A DNA stretch of 64,000 bases, from the NCBI GenBank assembly GCA_027186245.1, contig CP114483.1, forward strand, positions 30,138,642-30,202,641. The letters run 5' to 3'. Both the position numbers and the translations under genes were made by a program. Origin of the DNA: Coriaria nepalensis (lineage: Eukaryota > Streptophyta > Magnoliopsida > Cucurbitales > Coriariaceae). Below the pieces are notes generated by a model. That model searched no databases. It had not been told where the DNA came from and worked only from the letters and a program-made list of their open reading frames with translations. Numbering within the stretch: position 1 is the stretch's first letter; the number at the start of each line of letters is the position of its first letter. Positions 24,072 through 36,400 of this stretch are shown here, piece by piece.

Positions 24072-25197
24072 ATGGATCATCATTAATATGACTTTAACTC
24101 TCTAAATGAGTATGAGCAAAATCTTTATGTTGAAATCTGTTCAAATTCACCGCCGATACTATCAGTTCCAGCACAATCTAATATACTACCAGGTGATTCA
24201 GGTCTACCACCACCATCATATTCATCTAATACTGATACTACTATTGTCGCAAGTACAATACCCACAAAGAGACATAATAAGCAAACATCCATAATTGGGG
24301 ATACATTCGACATAGTTCCACACAAAAATAAGAAAAATGCAGACATTGATGGTGCAATGTGCAAGTATTGCAAAAGTATTTTGGTCGTAGGTCCAAATGA
24401 TAGAACTAATCACTTGAAACGCCACAAAGACAAATTCATGACTAAAGCTAGTGCAAGTATGAATCAAACTCAACTGAATTTTAACATTGATGATATAGTT
24501 AGTACGTGAACTTATAATCCAATGGCTACTAGAGAATCTTTAGTTAGACTTATTACTGCTATTGATTTACCTATTAATTTTGGTGATCGTGTTTATTATA
24601 AAGAGCACATTAGAAGAGCACATACTCCCCAATATAATAGCACAAGTAGAAATACTACTAGATCTGATATATTTGCATATTATAGAAAAAAGCGTGATGA
24701 ATTAAAATTAGAATATGATGATTTAACTTCTGATATTTGGAATGCATGTTCTAAATATGACTATTTATGTGTTGATATTTATTATTTAGATTTAGAATGG
24801 ACTTTAAATAAAAAATTAATAGGATTTAGAGTTATAAATAAAGCACATACTGGTGAAAATACCTGTGATTTAATAATGAAAGTTTTGAATGAGTTTGATA
24901 TCAAAAGCCGTATAATATCCATAACTTTGGATAATGCTACAGCAAACACAAGAGCCGTCTCTTTATTTGAATCACAGCTTAGCCAATATAATAGTGAAGT
25001 CTTCCTATATCAACATTGCATGTGTGACATCATAAATCTCATTGTAAAATCAGGTATGAAAGAACAACAGGTAAAGAACTCTATTGATAAAATTCGTACG
25101 GTATTATCTTGGATTACTAGTTCGAATTCTATGATAGCTAAGTTTAAAAGATACTGTAGGGCATTCAATATGAAGCCTCAAAAGTTTAGAACTGATA
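24072..25197 (+). pseudogene. Second hAT transposase, 5' half only
   Basis: From ATG at 24072 one frame runs to the breakpoint at about 25198, interrupted only by TAA at 24084-24086 and TGA at 24507-24509. It includes a BED finger (MCKYCKSIL, then HLKRHKDKF), the MNQTQLNF motif shared with the hAT at 767-2640, LITAIDLPINFGDR, and the core signature SITLDNATANTRAVS. It is the same family as the first element. A TATA-bearing leader (cattatataaata near 23749) precedes it, but I found no terminal inverted repeat. The frame then runs straight into inverted MULE sequence, so the C-terminal half is lost. Confidence 0.85.
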
Positions 25198-26710
25198 TGC
25201 CGGAATCAATGACGGAAATCAATCAGCCTAACACTCATCGGGTATCTCATTTTAAATTAGGTTTTTTTTAATGTTTTTCTTTGAATTTAATTGGAATATT
25301 GGTGTAAATATTATGAAATATTGACTTCATGTTCTTTTTTTGTAGTGACTATATGCATTTTGAATTGAAATTTTGGAGGATTTACAGTCCTCGAACTATC
25401 GAGTAGTTTATATGAACTGCTCAATGGCTCGATTGGCATATGAATGGCCATCGAGTATTACAGTCTTGTTTTGTTTTTTGTTTTTCAATTTTGTTTTTTT
25501 ATAGTTTTGTTTAATTATTTTTCATTTCATGGGAAACAAATTCCAATAAGACATTAGCTAGAACCCAAAATTAATCAAAGACTTTGTTTCAAGACCGTAC
25601 TATTGTGATAGCAAATTGGGAAGTGGTGGTTGTTGACATAAGGAAGAAGTCAACCCTAGTATAATTGGAGTTCTTTAGGTTTACTTGCCTTGGGTCACTT
25701 TCTGGATCTAAATGGTCACTTTCTTTGGTTTATGTTTGCTAATAGTTAATCCATTAACTATATAGGTATATGGTTACAAAGTTATTCCTTACCTTGGAAG
25801 ACGAACTAGAGTACAGGGATGATGAAAATCTCATGTCTCGGAGTTTAAATCGGTCATGTGTGGATCTGCCCGTGGGTAATGAAATTAAACTGACTTTGAT
25901 TTTCATTTAATACAGCTCGCCATCAATGGAATCCTAAAACCATCCAAGAAAGAATCAACTTAGGAGTATTTGACCACGGTGCAACCTTTCATGGATGAGG
26001 ATGACGAAGATGTAGAGCACTAAATAAGAGTGCCGGAGGAAGAAGAAGACATAGTAGAAGAAGAAAAAGTAGAAGAAAAAGAAACATATAAAAAAAAAAA
26101 AGAAAAAGAAGGTGATGAAGTTGAGCTAAAAAAGAAAAAGGTGTTGAAGTTGGAGAATCTTATTATAGGCTTAGAGAAGAAAATTATGGGAGGAATGAAG
26201 AAAATATTTAGAAAATTGAGAGATAATATAAACATGCGGATATAAGACAGAGAAAATGATTATAGATATCATAGATGGGATAGATCCCACGAAATCTTCC
26301 TCATTCTCGCCACCATCACTCACATCCTCGATATTCCATTACTCGTCACTACCTCCCATCATTGAGACTAGATAGCGTCAAAGGATGAAGTAGGTCTAAC
26401 TGTAGCCTCGAACCATTATAGATCGTCATGGCCACCAACTTGTATGAGAACACGTCTTTATTAAAAAGGGATTGTGGTGTGTAGAGCATCACCATTCATG
26501 TTTAGATGTAATGCTCATTTATGATGACCGTATAAGTCTTTTCTGTCATCGAATATCTTGTGACATGTATCAATGATATATATACAATTAACATTTTGAG
26601 TATATAAGTTAGTTTGTCTGCAGTTGTAATTTGATATATTGATATATGGTATTTTGATTTATAAAATATATATATAATATAAGTTTGATATATATGGATA
26701 GTTAGATCGC

Positions 26711-26762
26711 CCATCGAGCCATCGGTTTTGGAAGCCAAAACCCTTTTCGGATGGCTCGACGC
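26711..26762. repeat. Hairpin in inverted MULE copy
   Basis: Outer stem CATCGAGCCATC / GGATGGCTCGACG and an inner stem GGTTTTGG / CCAAAACC give a nested hairpin. It is the counterpart of the one at 18080-18128 but has kept or gained better pairing in the inner stem. Confidence 0.8.
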
Positions 26763-26764
26763 AT

Positions 26765-27400
26765 ATATAGAACTTTAAACCCTAACCTTAACATTATACC
26801 TTAAATCTTAAACTCTAAGCAATAGAGATATTAAATCCTTATATTATACCTTAAATCCTAAACATTAGATCTTAAACCTTAAATATTAGATATTAAACAT
26901 TAAATCCTAAACATTTTAACATTAGTTATTAAACCCTAAACATTAAATCTTAAACCTTAAATCCTAAAACCCTTAATCTTAGATCTTAAACCATAAACAT
27001 TAGATGTTAAACCTTAAACCTTAAAACTTTTAATATTAGATCTTAAACCCTAAACAGTAGTTCTTAAACATTAATCCCTAAAACATTTAAGACATTAGAT
27101 CTTAAACACTAAACATTAGATTTTAAATCTTTAAGCCTTAAACATTTAACATTATATCTTAAACCCTAAATATTAGATCTTAAACTCTAAACATTTGATC
27201 TTAAGCCTTAAACCTTTAACATTAGATCTTAAATCCTAAATATTAGATCTTAAACCTTAAACCTTAAAACTTTTAACATTAGATTCTAAGCCCTAAACAT
27301 TAGATCTTAAATCTTAAACCCTAAAACCCTAAACATTAGATCTTAAACCTTAATTCATAAACGTTAAATCTTAAGCTTTAAACTCTTAAAATTACAGTAC
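26765..27400 (-). repeat. Telomere-like tract in inverted MULE copy
   Basis: Degenerate units such as aaaccctaaacattagatct and taaaccttaaa over about 630 bp, the C-rich strand on plus. It is collinear in reverse with 17440-18070, but units differ in number and content. Confidence 0.85.
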
Positions 27401-28309
27401 AAAAATGAATCAAAGTTATACAATACAACAGTGAATCAAAGTCAAATAGTACCAACATGAATATATGGTATATTACATAAAATGCAAGATAATTATATCA
27501 ATTTGATTGACTGAGATTGGGAGGAAATGGAATTGGAATTAGGTTACAACCGAAGAGCAAGATAATTCCAATTTATTTCTGCAAGATATAGGATAAATTA
27601 ATTCACCATACGCTCGCCTCTAATTTGAAGTCATATAGTATTTTGTACATAACATATATGGTACAACATTTATGTGGCTCGAAGCTGCTAAAACATGAGC
27701 ACACGACAATTATCCAATTGGAATACCTTATATATATGACTTTCATCTCTTAAATTCACCAAAGAAATAGTTGAAATACCAGTCACCTCAATTATATTTA
27801 TATTTATGCTATCAAACTTCATTATTATAGATTCATTGTGTCTTCTCTATAGCAATTTCTCTACCTCAGATACCAGTGGTGTGCTTGTCTTGTTTACTAG
27901 ACTTTCTCAGTTATAGAACAAAGTAGTCATTATCTTCCTTATACTATAAAGCAATGCTAAAATTGGATAGTCATGCGTATCTTTCAACTAAGTGTTAAGA
28001 GCCTCTACAATATTATTAGTCATTCAATGTATATATAAGATGACCCTTAACATCTTTACACTTTGATATCTATAGTACATTGTATTTGAAACTAATTCTC
28101 TTTGTATGCAATCGAAGGTAATCACACAAGAAACTAATAGAGAAGACCAAGTTCATGATACAAACTTTAGATGAGCTCAACTTATTGTGCGCAGTATCTC
28201 AAAGATGATAAAAAAAAAAACCAGAATTTACATGATTCAGCAATTGCCTATGTCCACGGGTGAAGAGGAATTGATTTCACTGTCATAGGAATATAAGATA
28301 TTTATGGCT

Positions 28310-30700
28310 CATATGCCATATAATTGAAGTATTTATGGTTTAATGAAAAATTGTTATCGGATAAAATCTTATTAGTCAATTAAACTTGAAAAGTAGTTTC
28401 TTAAGTAGTTTACGTTGATGAAAAGTATATTTAATGATATTTATGACTTCACAAGAAACTGATTCTATGAAAGGAGGCCAAGGGAGACAAAAACGTTTTT
28501 CTCTAGTAGTGTAATTCATCAGGTGGTCATCATAGATAGAAGTTAGTAATAATGGCTCAAGGTATGGAATTTATTATCATAAAATAAGATTTGTGAAAGC
28601 CATGAAGGTTGTTACAAATATGTAACTCCTATTTAATTTTAATGATATTCCATGTGGTCAGAGCCATAGTTTAGAGACTCATGATTTTCCATTATGAATG
28701 TAAGTGGTTCTTTTATTAAGTTATTCTGCTGCATTTGTTATCGTTAAAGTTTCTAAAATTAATGAACATGGTTGTTTGAAACTAGTATGCTTTATTAGTT
28801 GTATAAAGCATATATCCAAAGTGAATATTACTAATTAGTGCATATATAGTTGTCAAATTATTGAAATATTTTTAGCATCATAATGGTAATTGTTGTATGA
28901 TGATGTATCACCCAAAGGTAAACGTTGATGTACATTTATAATTTACACGAATAATGTGTGTGAATGTATTTTATGTGTGTTAAGTTTACAACTCAAGTAC
29001 TAATGTATGAGCAATATAATATTCTTGCAAACATCTTTCATTGTTACTCTTCATTCACATGTTTTGTATGTTCCAATTTTCAATGGCCTTAATTTCTCAG
29101 ATTAGTGTGAATAAGTCCAATTTCACCTAAGTGTTTTTGATCTTGATTTGTCACTTCAATCGGCGAAACCTACCACCATCACTGATTATGGCAACGATGA
29201 AGAAAAGGCTTTCCATGATGCTTGGGAAATATCAAACAGGCTTAACCTAATGTTTATGTGAATGAGTGTAGCAAACAACATCAAGTCTACTCTTCTCAAA
29301 ATTGAAAGTGTTAAGGCATTCGTTAAATTTGTGGAAGAGCGTTGCCAAACTGTTGATAAGTCACTTGCTGGGACATTATTGGCTAACTTAATTACCATGA
29401 AATTTAATGGTTCTCGTAGCATGCATGAGCACACCACGAAATGATGAATACTGCAGTAAGACTTAGGTCCTTAGGAATGGATATGGATAAGAATTTCCTC
29501 GTGCAGTTTATCATAAACTCCCTATCATTCTAAATAGAAATTAAGAGGAAGAGATTTATGTAGATCAATCTAAACATTTTCCCATTGAAAGAAAATAGCA
29601 CATGGTATTTAAACTTTAAAAACCAATATACATATTCAAACAAACTTCCTGGAAATGGTATCTTAAGTTCAATGATACTATCACTTTCTTTGAATTTAAG
29701 GAAAATATTGTTGATCACTATAATATCTAAGGATCAGTGAGAGAGTTTATATTTTGTATGTTGATGACATTTTTCTTGTTACTTATAATGATTTTTGCAT
29801 ATTGCATGAGACTAGGAAATTTCTTTCCAAAAACTTTGAAATGATAGATATAGGAGAGACAACTTATGTGACTGAAAGAGAAATATTCTGGGATACATCA
29901 CAAAAATTGTTGGGATTATCTGAGAAATCCTATAATAATAAAGTAGTAAAGAGATTTAAAATGAAGAAGTGCGAAGGAGTCCATCATTGCTGCATCCACT
30001 ATGGAACCTGAGTTTGTGGCATGCTTCGAGGCCACAATTTAAGAAAATTGGTGGTAGAACTTTATTCCAGGGCGGCCTGTAATTGTTCAAGTATTTGACA
30101 CTTTGAGCTTATTTATGTATTGTTCAGTTCTAACATTTATGAGTATCATGTTTTTAACTTAATGGTATAATATACATAATGTTTATAGTAAACAAGATTT
30201 AGTCAAGAGACATTACCGTAGACCAGAATTGAGCTTTTCTCTTATAAGTCAGATTGAGTAAAAAGCTAATATAATAATATTTAGAATGGACTATATCGAT
30301 TTAATAACGTTGAACTACCATTATCTATATCAGTCTATGCTTAATAATGATATGATATCATATAACTGAAATATTAATTTTGTTAAATGAAGAATCATTA
30401 TTGAATGAAATCATATTAGTTAATGAAACCTAAGAAGTAATTTATTAAGTAATTTACATTAATATAATGCATATTTACTTAATAACATTTATAACTTCAT
30501 ATGAAACTCGTCATCTCTCTACCTATAAAATAATAAAGCATATCATATATTTTCATCACATGGCGCTTTATATAGTTAAGGGAGGGCCAGGGAGAGAAAT
30601 TTTGCCTTACTATCTCTCCATTTTTCAGATGCTTTGAGCAAGTAAGGATCACCGCCTTTTTATAGGCAAGTGATGGATCCAATTGTCTTTAAAGATATTA
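28310..30700 (+). mobile_element. Internally deleted Ty1/copia element with related LTRs
   Basis: Stretches at about 28310-28500 and 30350-30610 are direct repeats (catataa.tgaa.tatt, then aagtagtttacgttgatga-like and gacttca...gaaactg), interpreted as LTRs. A primer-site-like TGTGGTCAGAGCC (near 28652) resembles the TGGTATCAGAGC copia site. Between the LTRs are a gag fragment and an RT fragment only. Borders are approximate. Confidence 0.65.
29150..30050 (+). pseudogene. Copia gag joined to the end of reverse transcriptase (pol deleted)
   Basis: At 29150-29530 is a copia gag (UBN2-type) fragment: WEISNRLNLMFM, ESVKAFVKFVEERC, DKSLAGTLLANLITMKF and FLVQFIINSL. From about 29740 the sequence is the reverse-transcriptase C-terminal part: LYVDDIFLVT with an intact YVDD, FEMIDIGETTYVTE and then EFVACFEATI of RNase H near 30010. 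Protease, integrase and most of RT are missing, so the element could only have moved with help. Confidence 0.78.
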
Positions 30701-31374
30701 AATGCAAGCATTTATTTTTTGGCGGGCTATAGAGGACTACGATGGTGAGCAAGGTCGGCTATATTTCTTGCTTTCTTACAGGCCGCCAATAAAGATGAGC
30801 ATGCTTGACTTGAAAAAATCAAAAACTTTATGGACGGTGAGCGCGTAAATGAACAGCGAATTTGCAGGTAGCCATTTTTGTTGACTTTAGAAACTTGCAT
30901 GTATGAAATCCAACACAACTTGCAAGTTCCTGACAACTAGGATAAATATATCGCTATATAAATTATATAGTGATCGTGATATTATGTGATTAATGTTTCC
31001 GTATATTACACTCAACTTCTTAAATATCTTGATATCCAACATACCTTTAAATATTAAACCAACACGTGGGAGAGACTGAAATTTTAAATATTGTTCGAGT
31101 TAAGTCAACTTAAATTGAAGTGACAAGCACCAGCTAAAACGCAAGCACCCTGCTTTCTTCACAAATATTTGGTTCGATCAAAGGACGTAGGACACCAAGC
31201 CCAAACAGATCGACCAACTTATACAGCATTCTGTAACAATAACACAAGCACACGTCACCCACACGTCACCCAAGACATTAATTAATATAAGCAATATTTC
31301 AAGCTGAAAACTATAGAGCAATAGTATGCACAAATCACACTAACACGACATATATAGGACTGCAGGAGAGTAGA
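30701..31374. other. Intergenic region, 3' flank of BURP gene 3
   Basis: No coding signature recognised. A duplicated cacacgtcaccc word lies at about 31250-31270. The 3' end of the BURP transcript is expected here. Confidence 0.4.
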
Positions 31375-32564
31375 TTAGTTAGGCACCCAAACTAAACTAT
31401 CAGGGGAGACAAAATGGCAAACATGAGAGCCTCCAGGCTGAGTCTTAAGCACACCAAACGAAGCATGATCTGGGTCCCACTGAGAAGTATCCATGTGACA
31501 AATGGCAATTGCTTTCACTCTATCTCCATTTTCAGCACCCAATGAAATCTCAAATACTCTGTTGTTCCTGCTTTTGTCTTGGCAGTGGCAGTAGAAAACA
31601 GCATAAGGGTAAGGCATGGAGTGACAAGCCACAACTTTTGGAGCAAAGATCTCAATGGGGTGTTCCAAAACAGTATAGTTTTGCAAGAGGATAGTGGAAT
31701 TTGAGAGACGGGTAGTGGCTAAAACACTCATAAGAGTTTCTCCAACCATAATGCGTGCAAAGTCAATCATGGATTCTAAAGAGGTGGCGCAGAATTTGGT
31801 TTCTCCTTTAATGGAGTCGAGTTCACACTGTGTGAGAGTATATTCAACGGCTTTGGATTGAGGGGAGTATTTGGAGAGCGAGAAAAGTTGGAGGAGATTT
31901 TCTAGCTGTGATGAGGAAAAAGGGATCTCATCAGCTTCTTCTTTGGGCAGAAGTTTTGGAGTTGAAGAAGGGTTTGTGTAAGGGAAATAGATAGGCATTG
32001 TTTTCCCTTGTTTCAGATCCTTTAGAGTGAAGAAAACATATAGTAATGGATCTCTATGATCATGATGATCATCCATATCATGATCATGTGATGATTGATG
32101 ATCATGATAAACATCATGATGCTCATGCTTCTTGCTTGTTGATCTTTCAAGATAACCTTCATCAGCAAACTCTAGGCTATCTTGATTGTTTAGATTACGT
32201 ATACATGTACTTTGCTGTGCAATATGCTGTTAAAACTACACATGATTAGAAAATGGAAGCATGAATCATGGAAATAAACACTATATGCAATATATTGGTT
32301 TTGATATATATATATATATATATATAATTATAACATACATGATGGGGGATTCCAAACGGAACTTATCTTAATAAACTGATAAATTTTGAAGCTCTAATCA
32401 AGTCTTTCACCTTATCAGTTGAGGTTTTGTTAAAATTAGAGTTTTCATTCTAAGCAAGACTTTAATCTGTATTAATTGAAACGGCGGTACTGAAAACTTA
32501 CCGTTAGAAAAAATAGAAAGACGAGGCTCGAACAAGAAATGGGGGCAACTCCATTTAGCCGCAT
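31375..32564 (-). CDS. BURP-domain protein 3 with His/Asp-rich segment (two exons)
   Basis: Exon 1 is 32564-32502: ATG plus 20 codons, hydrophobic (SSLVFLFFLT), ending ACG|GTAAGT. Exon 2 most likely starts at 32226 after TTTTAACAG (a second in-frame AG allows 32214) and ends at 31375; phase-0 intron of about 275 nt. The product is about 304 aa. Residues 55-78 are strikingly rich in His and Asp (10 His and 7 Asp in 24). Then follow DPLLYVFF, KTMPIYFP, KFCATSLESMIDF and CH-X10-CH-X28-CH-X25-CH, ending SLVWVPN. The middle spacing is two residues longer than in the other two paralogues, with an extra Cys. The frame is intact. Secreted BURP protein; the His-rich segment suggests metal binding (inference). 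More diverged than genes 1 and 2. Confidence 0.9.
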
Positions 32565-32649
32565 ATCGTCCGAGTCTTCTTCTCTTAAAGCTCTGAAAAT
32601 AATTTCTCCTCAGCTTCTCAAACAACCAAATGAGCGTTGATGGTTTTCA

Positions 32650-33480
32650 CTGGCGTTGATGATAATATTGAAAAAAATAGTGGTTTTTTTTTTTTGGGTT
32701 TTGAACATGGGTTTGGCTTTTTAATATTTGTTTAATATTTTAGCTCTTAATAGACGTGGACTTCTGATTAATTAATTGAATAAAAATTAAAATCTGATTA
32801 ATTTATTCAATGTCAATTTACGTGATATAGCATCTAGACTTGTTTATATAGTAAGTTCGAGCCAAAATTAGCTCAGTTGACCTTGCCCATTGCTTGCCTT
32901 CCTTTTACTATATTCGTTTTTATTATGTCCATATACTATCAGAGATGGTTTTGTACTTATTATAAGGTTTGACTCAGTATTAATATATATATATATATAA
33001 ATGTACACATATACTGTGTTTTGTTTTGGTCCAATGTTGAACTTGATATGGGTTGTTCTATTGATATTGCTTAAGAACTATACACGAGTCAATTGTAGTA
33101 GCGTCCCATGATTGATCTCATTGGGTGCATAAACTGTCGAGCATGCAGGAAAAGGAGTGGAGGAAAGTTCAAACTTATTTTTTTTATTCTTTTATTTTTG
33201 GGACAAGAAAGTTCAAACTTCAAAGGAGAGTTTCTCTACGGTCAATATATTTGAAGGTGATTTTTTTTTTGGGACAAGACAGTTCAAACGTCAAAGCACA
33301 TTTCTTCTATGGTCAATGTATTTGAAGGTGATTGTTTGTTTTGGTTAAAGATTAAAAATTATTTGCATTTCGTAAGAGGAGTGAAAACATTCTTGTATTT
33401 TGTGAGTTAGGCTAAATTTGTTGTAGGATCAATATTGTAATAAGTACTAGATCCAAAAAATTTAAATTACTATTTCTGTT
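32650..33480. other. Intergenic region, then probable 5' LTR end of copia B
   Basis: Upstream side of BURP gene 3. A short direct repeat occurs at 33160-33330: gttcaaactt/gttcaaacgtcaaag with gggacaaga(a/c)agttcaaac and ggtcaat(a/g)tatttgaaggtga, giving a duplication of about 75 bp. The last bases (to about 33503) read as an LTR end, aagcataaatcctaaca. Confidence 0.55.
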
Positions 33481-36400
33481 ATTTATAAGCATAAATCCTA
33501 ACATTGTTATGAGAGCAAAAGTCATACGGAAAAATGTATGTAATATTTTATTAGGCAAAGGGGAGGGATGATACTAGGGATAGTCGCATCCATTGCTTGG
33601 AGTAGAGGTGGCACTGCTAGGTCAAAGCAGCGCCCATTGCTACTGTCAGACGGCAAGCGTGCCGCTGTTGGTCAACAACGCATGTCATGTGCTTGTGGCA
33701 ACACGTGTGATTATGTTCTCTTAGAGTTTAGATAAAGAAATTATATGAGATATAAATGCAAAAAAGTTTCTTACCTTTTGTGTCTATTATTATTAACTAC
33801 AGACATATATGATTATAATACTCAATGATTGGATGTTTTCCTATTAAGAAAAATGGTTTTAGATGATGAAATAATGGTTACATGGAATAAGTGGTTTGAG
33901 CGAGATAATGCGGTGCAATATATTATGGTTACATCAATGAATAACAGCTCCAAAAATACTATGAGAAATTTCATGTCATTGAGATTATCGATAACCTTAA
34001 AAGTTATTTATGGTGAAGATACTCGCAACAAAAGTTATGAGATATCTAAGATATTATTTCATATGACAATGAACGATGCACCTCTGTTAGTGACCATATT
34101 CGCGAGATGATTGCTTACATCGACGAGCTAGAAAGTTTAGGCTCAAAATTATACACTAAGATAATGGTTAACTTTGTGCTACAATAACTCCCTAATACAT
34201 TCACTCTATTTATACGCAACTGTCGAATGGTTAAAATGAACATGAACTTGCAAGAGTTGCATGAGTGCATATAAATAGTGGAAGAGTACATCAAGAAAAC
34301 AAAGGGGGAAATCATTTCCATAGTGGAGAATTTGGAGATTGGAAAAGAGATTGCAAAAAGTGTCTTGTAAGTCTGAAAAAGCATAGTGATGCTGCTTTAA
34401 GTTGTTCAAGATTGAGGTTAACTTTTCTTGCAATGCATAGACTACTTAGGTATTGGATACCACATGTAATTCTCATATTTATAATAATGGGCATAACCTA
34501 AAAATTAGCCGAATCTTGAAGAAATGAGAAGTTAACCTACATACCGGGAGTGGAGCAAGAGTTGCTGCTTTTGTTATAGGAACTTACAGTTTAACTTTGT
34601 CTTTGGGCTAAATTTTAAATTTGAAAGATTGTTATTATGCACCAACTATGATAAGAAATATTTTTTCTATTTTTAGACTCGATGAGGAGGATCTTACCTT
34701 TTCTATCAAGGATACTATTTTGAGTTTTCATTTGGATGGATTACTTTATGGAAGTGGTTCTTTTAATAATGGTTTTTATGCCTTGTATTTAAATAGGATA
34801 ACTAGCCTTAACATTGAATGGGTTAGGAAAAGAAAGTTTGATTTAATCAAATATACTTATGGCATTATTGTCTAGGTCATACCAACGAAACAAGAAATCA
34901 TAAGTTATATAAAGATATATATTCAGATCCATTCGATTTAGAATCAATGCCGACTTAGGAATCTTTTTTATTAGGCAAGATGATCAAATTTCGTTTTAGT
35001 AAGATTAGAGAAAGATAAACCATGTTATTAAGCCAAGTACATACTGATGTATGTGGGCCTATGTCAACTCTCGATAGAAGTGATTTTTCATACTTCATTA
35101 CATTCACAAATAATTTCTCTAGATTCTAATACATCTATCTTATGAAGCAAAAACTCTAAACGTTTGAGAAATTCAAGGAATGTAAGAATGAAGTCAAAAA
35201 ATAACAAAGAAAAAGTATTAAGATTGATTAGATGGAGGTGGTGAATATTTAAGATTTGAGTTTCTTAATTACCTAAAAGAGAACGATATAGTGTCACAAT
35301 GGACTTTTCCTGAAATGCCACAATTAAATAATGTGTCTAAATGGAGAAACTAAGCCCTGTTGTAGATAGAATGGTCCATAATGACTTTTACCGATCTACC
35401 TGTGTCATTCTAAGGATATGCTACAGAAATCTCTACATATATTATAAGAAGGGAGAGTCTTAACCAGATTCACATATGGGGACGTCATGCCTATGTTAAG
35501 AAGCAAACATTATAAAAGTTGGGGATAATGTTTGATAAATGTTATTTTGTAGGGTATTCAAAAGAAACTTTAGGATACTACTTCTATCATCTCACTAATC
35601 AAAAGTGTTTGCCGCAAAGCATCATGCCTTCTTAGAGAATGAATTCTTTTATGAAAGGAATAGTGGGAGTAAACCTGATAAAGTTTAGGACTCACAAGAT
35701 AATAGTTGGGCCAAAAATTCTATTACCTCACAACTTTTGGCGGAGATACCTCTAAAAAAGAAAAATGTGAAATCTCCTAGTATACAACAAATTCGTAGAG
35801 ACTATCTCGTAGGTTAGAATGTTATAGATTTCTAATAGAAAATTTTAACAATTGACCGATCATAGATGACGATCCTACAACTTATTTTGAAGCAATTAAT
35901 GCCTTGAATTTTGAGAGATGGCTAAATGCAATAAAATTCAAGATGGATTTCATGAATGCAAACAAAGTCTGGGACTTGGTTGATGCACCTAAATGAATAG
36001 TTCCTAGAGGATGCAAATGAATTTCAAAAGGAAAACCAGGGAAGATGGAAAAGTTAAAACTTATAAAGCTAAATTAGTTGCAAAGGGGTATAGATAAAGA
36101 GACGAGATTGAGTACGAAGAAAATTTCTCACCCATTGCAATGACCAAATCCGATTAGATATTGCTTGTCATTGTAGTGCACCGTAATTGTAAATGGATGT
36201 GAAAACTGTGATCTTAAATGGGTATCTCAAGGAGAAAGTATATATGATTCAACCCAAAAGCTTCTCAAATAACAAAAACATAAAGAAGTGGTGTAAGCTG
36301 CAAAGGTCCGTATATGAACTAAAATAAGCATCTCTTAATTAGAATATTCAGTTTGATAAAACTATCAAATTGTTTGACTTCAATATAAATGAAGATGAGC

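Larger units (their letters stand above)
25198..28030 (-). mobile_element. Inverted, internally deleted copy of the MULE at 16.8-21.1 kb
   Basis: The sequence is the reverse complement of the left MULE. Collinear pairs include 25198-25265 with 21000-21065, 25290-25690 with 20570-20900, 25740-26390 with 19270-19980, 26395-26760 with 18090-18470, 26765-27400 with 17440-18070 and 27400-28030 with about 16795-17440. Relative to the left copy about 590 bp (DUF1985) and about 800 bp (protease His region) are missing; the protease Cys motif DCGV remains near 26465 on the plus strand. The transposase end lies on the minus strand. Whether this is a separate insertion or an inverted duplication is unresolved. 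Confidence 0.85.

Noticed and set aside
32407..32625. Minus-strand 72-codon frame as the first exon of BURP gene 3
   Set aside because: An overlapping frame from 32564 gives a proper hydrophobic signal peptide ending in phase at GTAAGT, matching the other two BURP genes; the longer frame is Arg-rich and crosses the donor.
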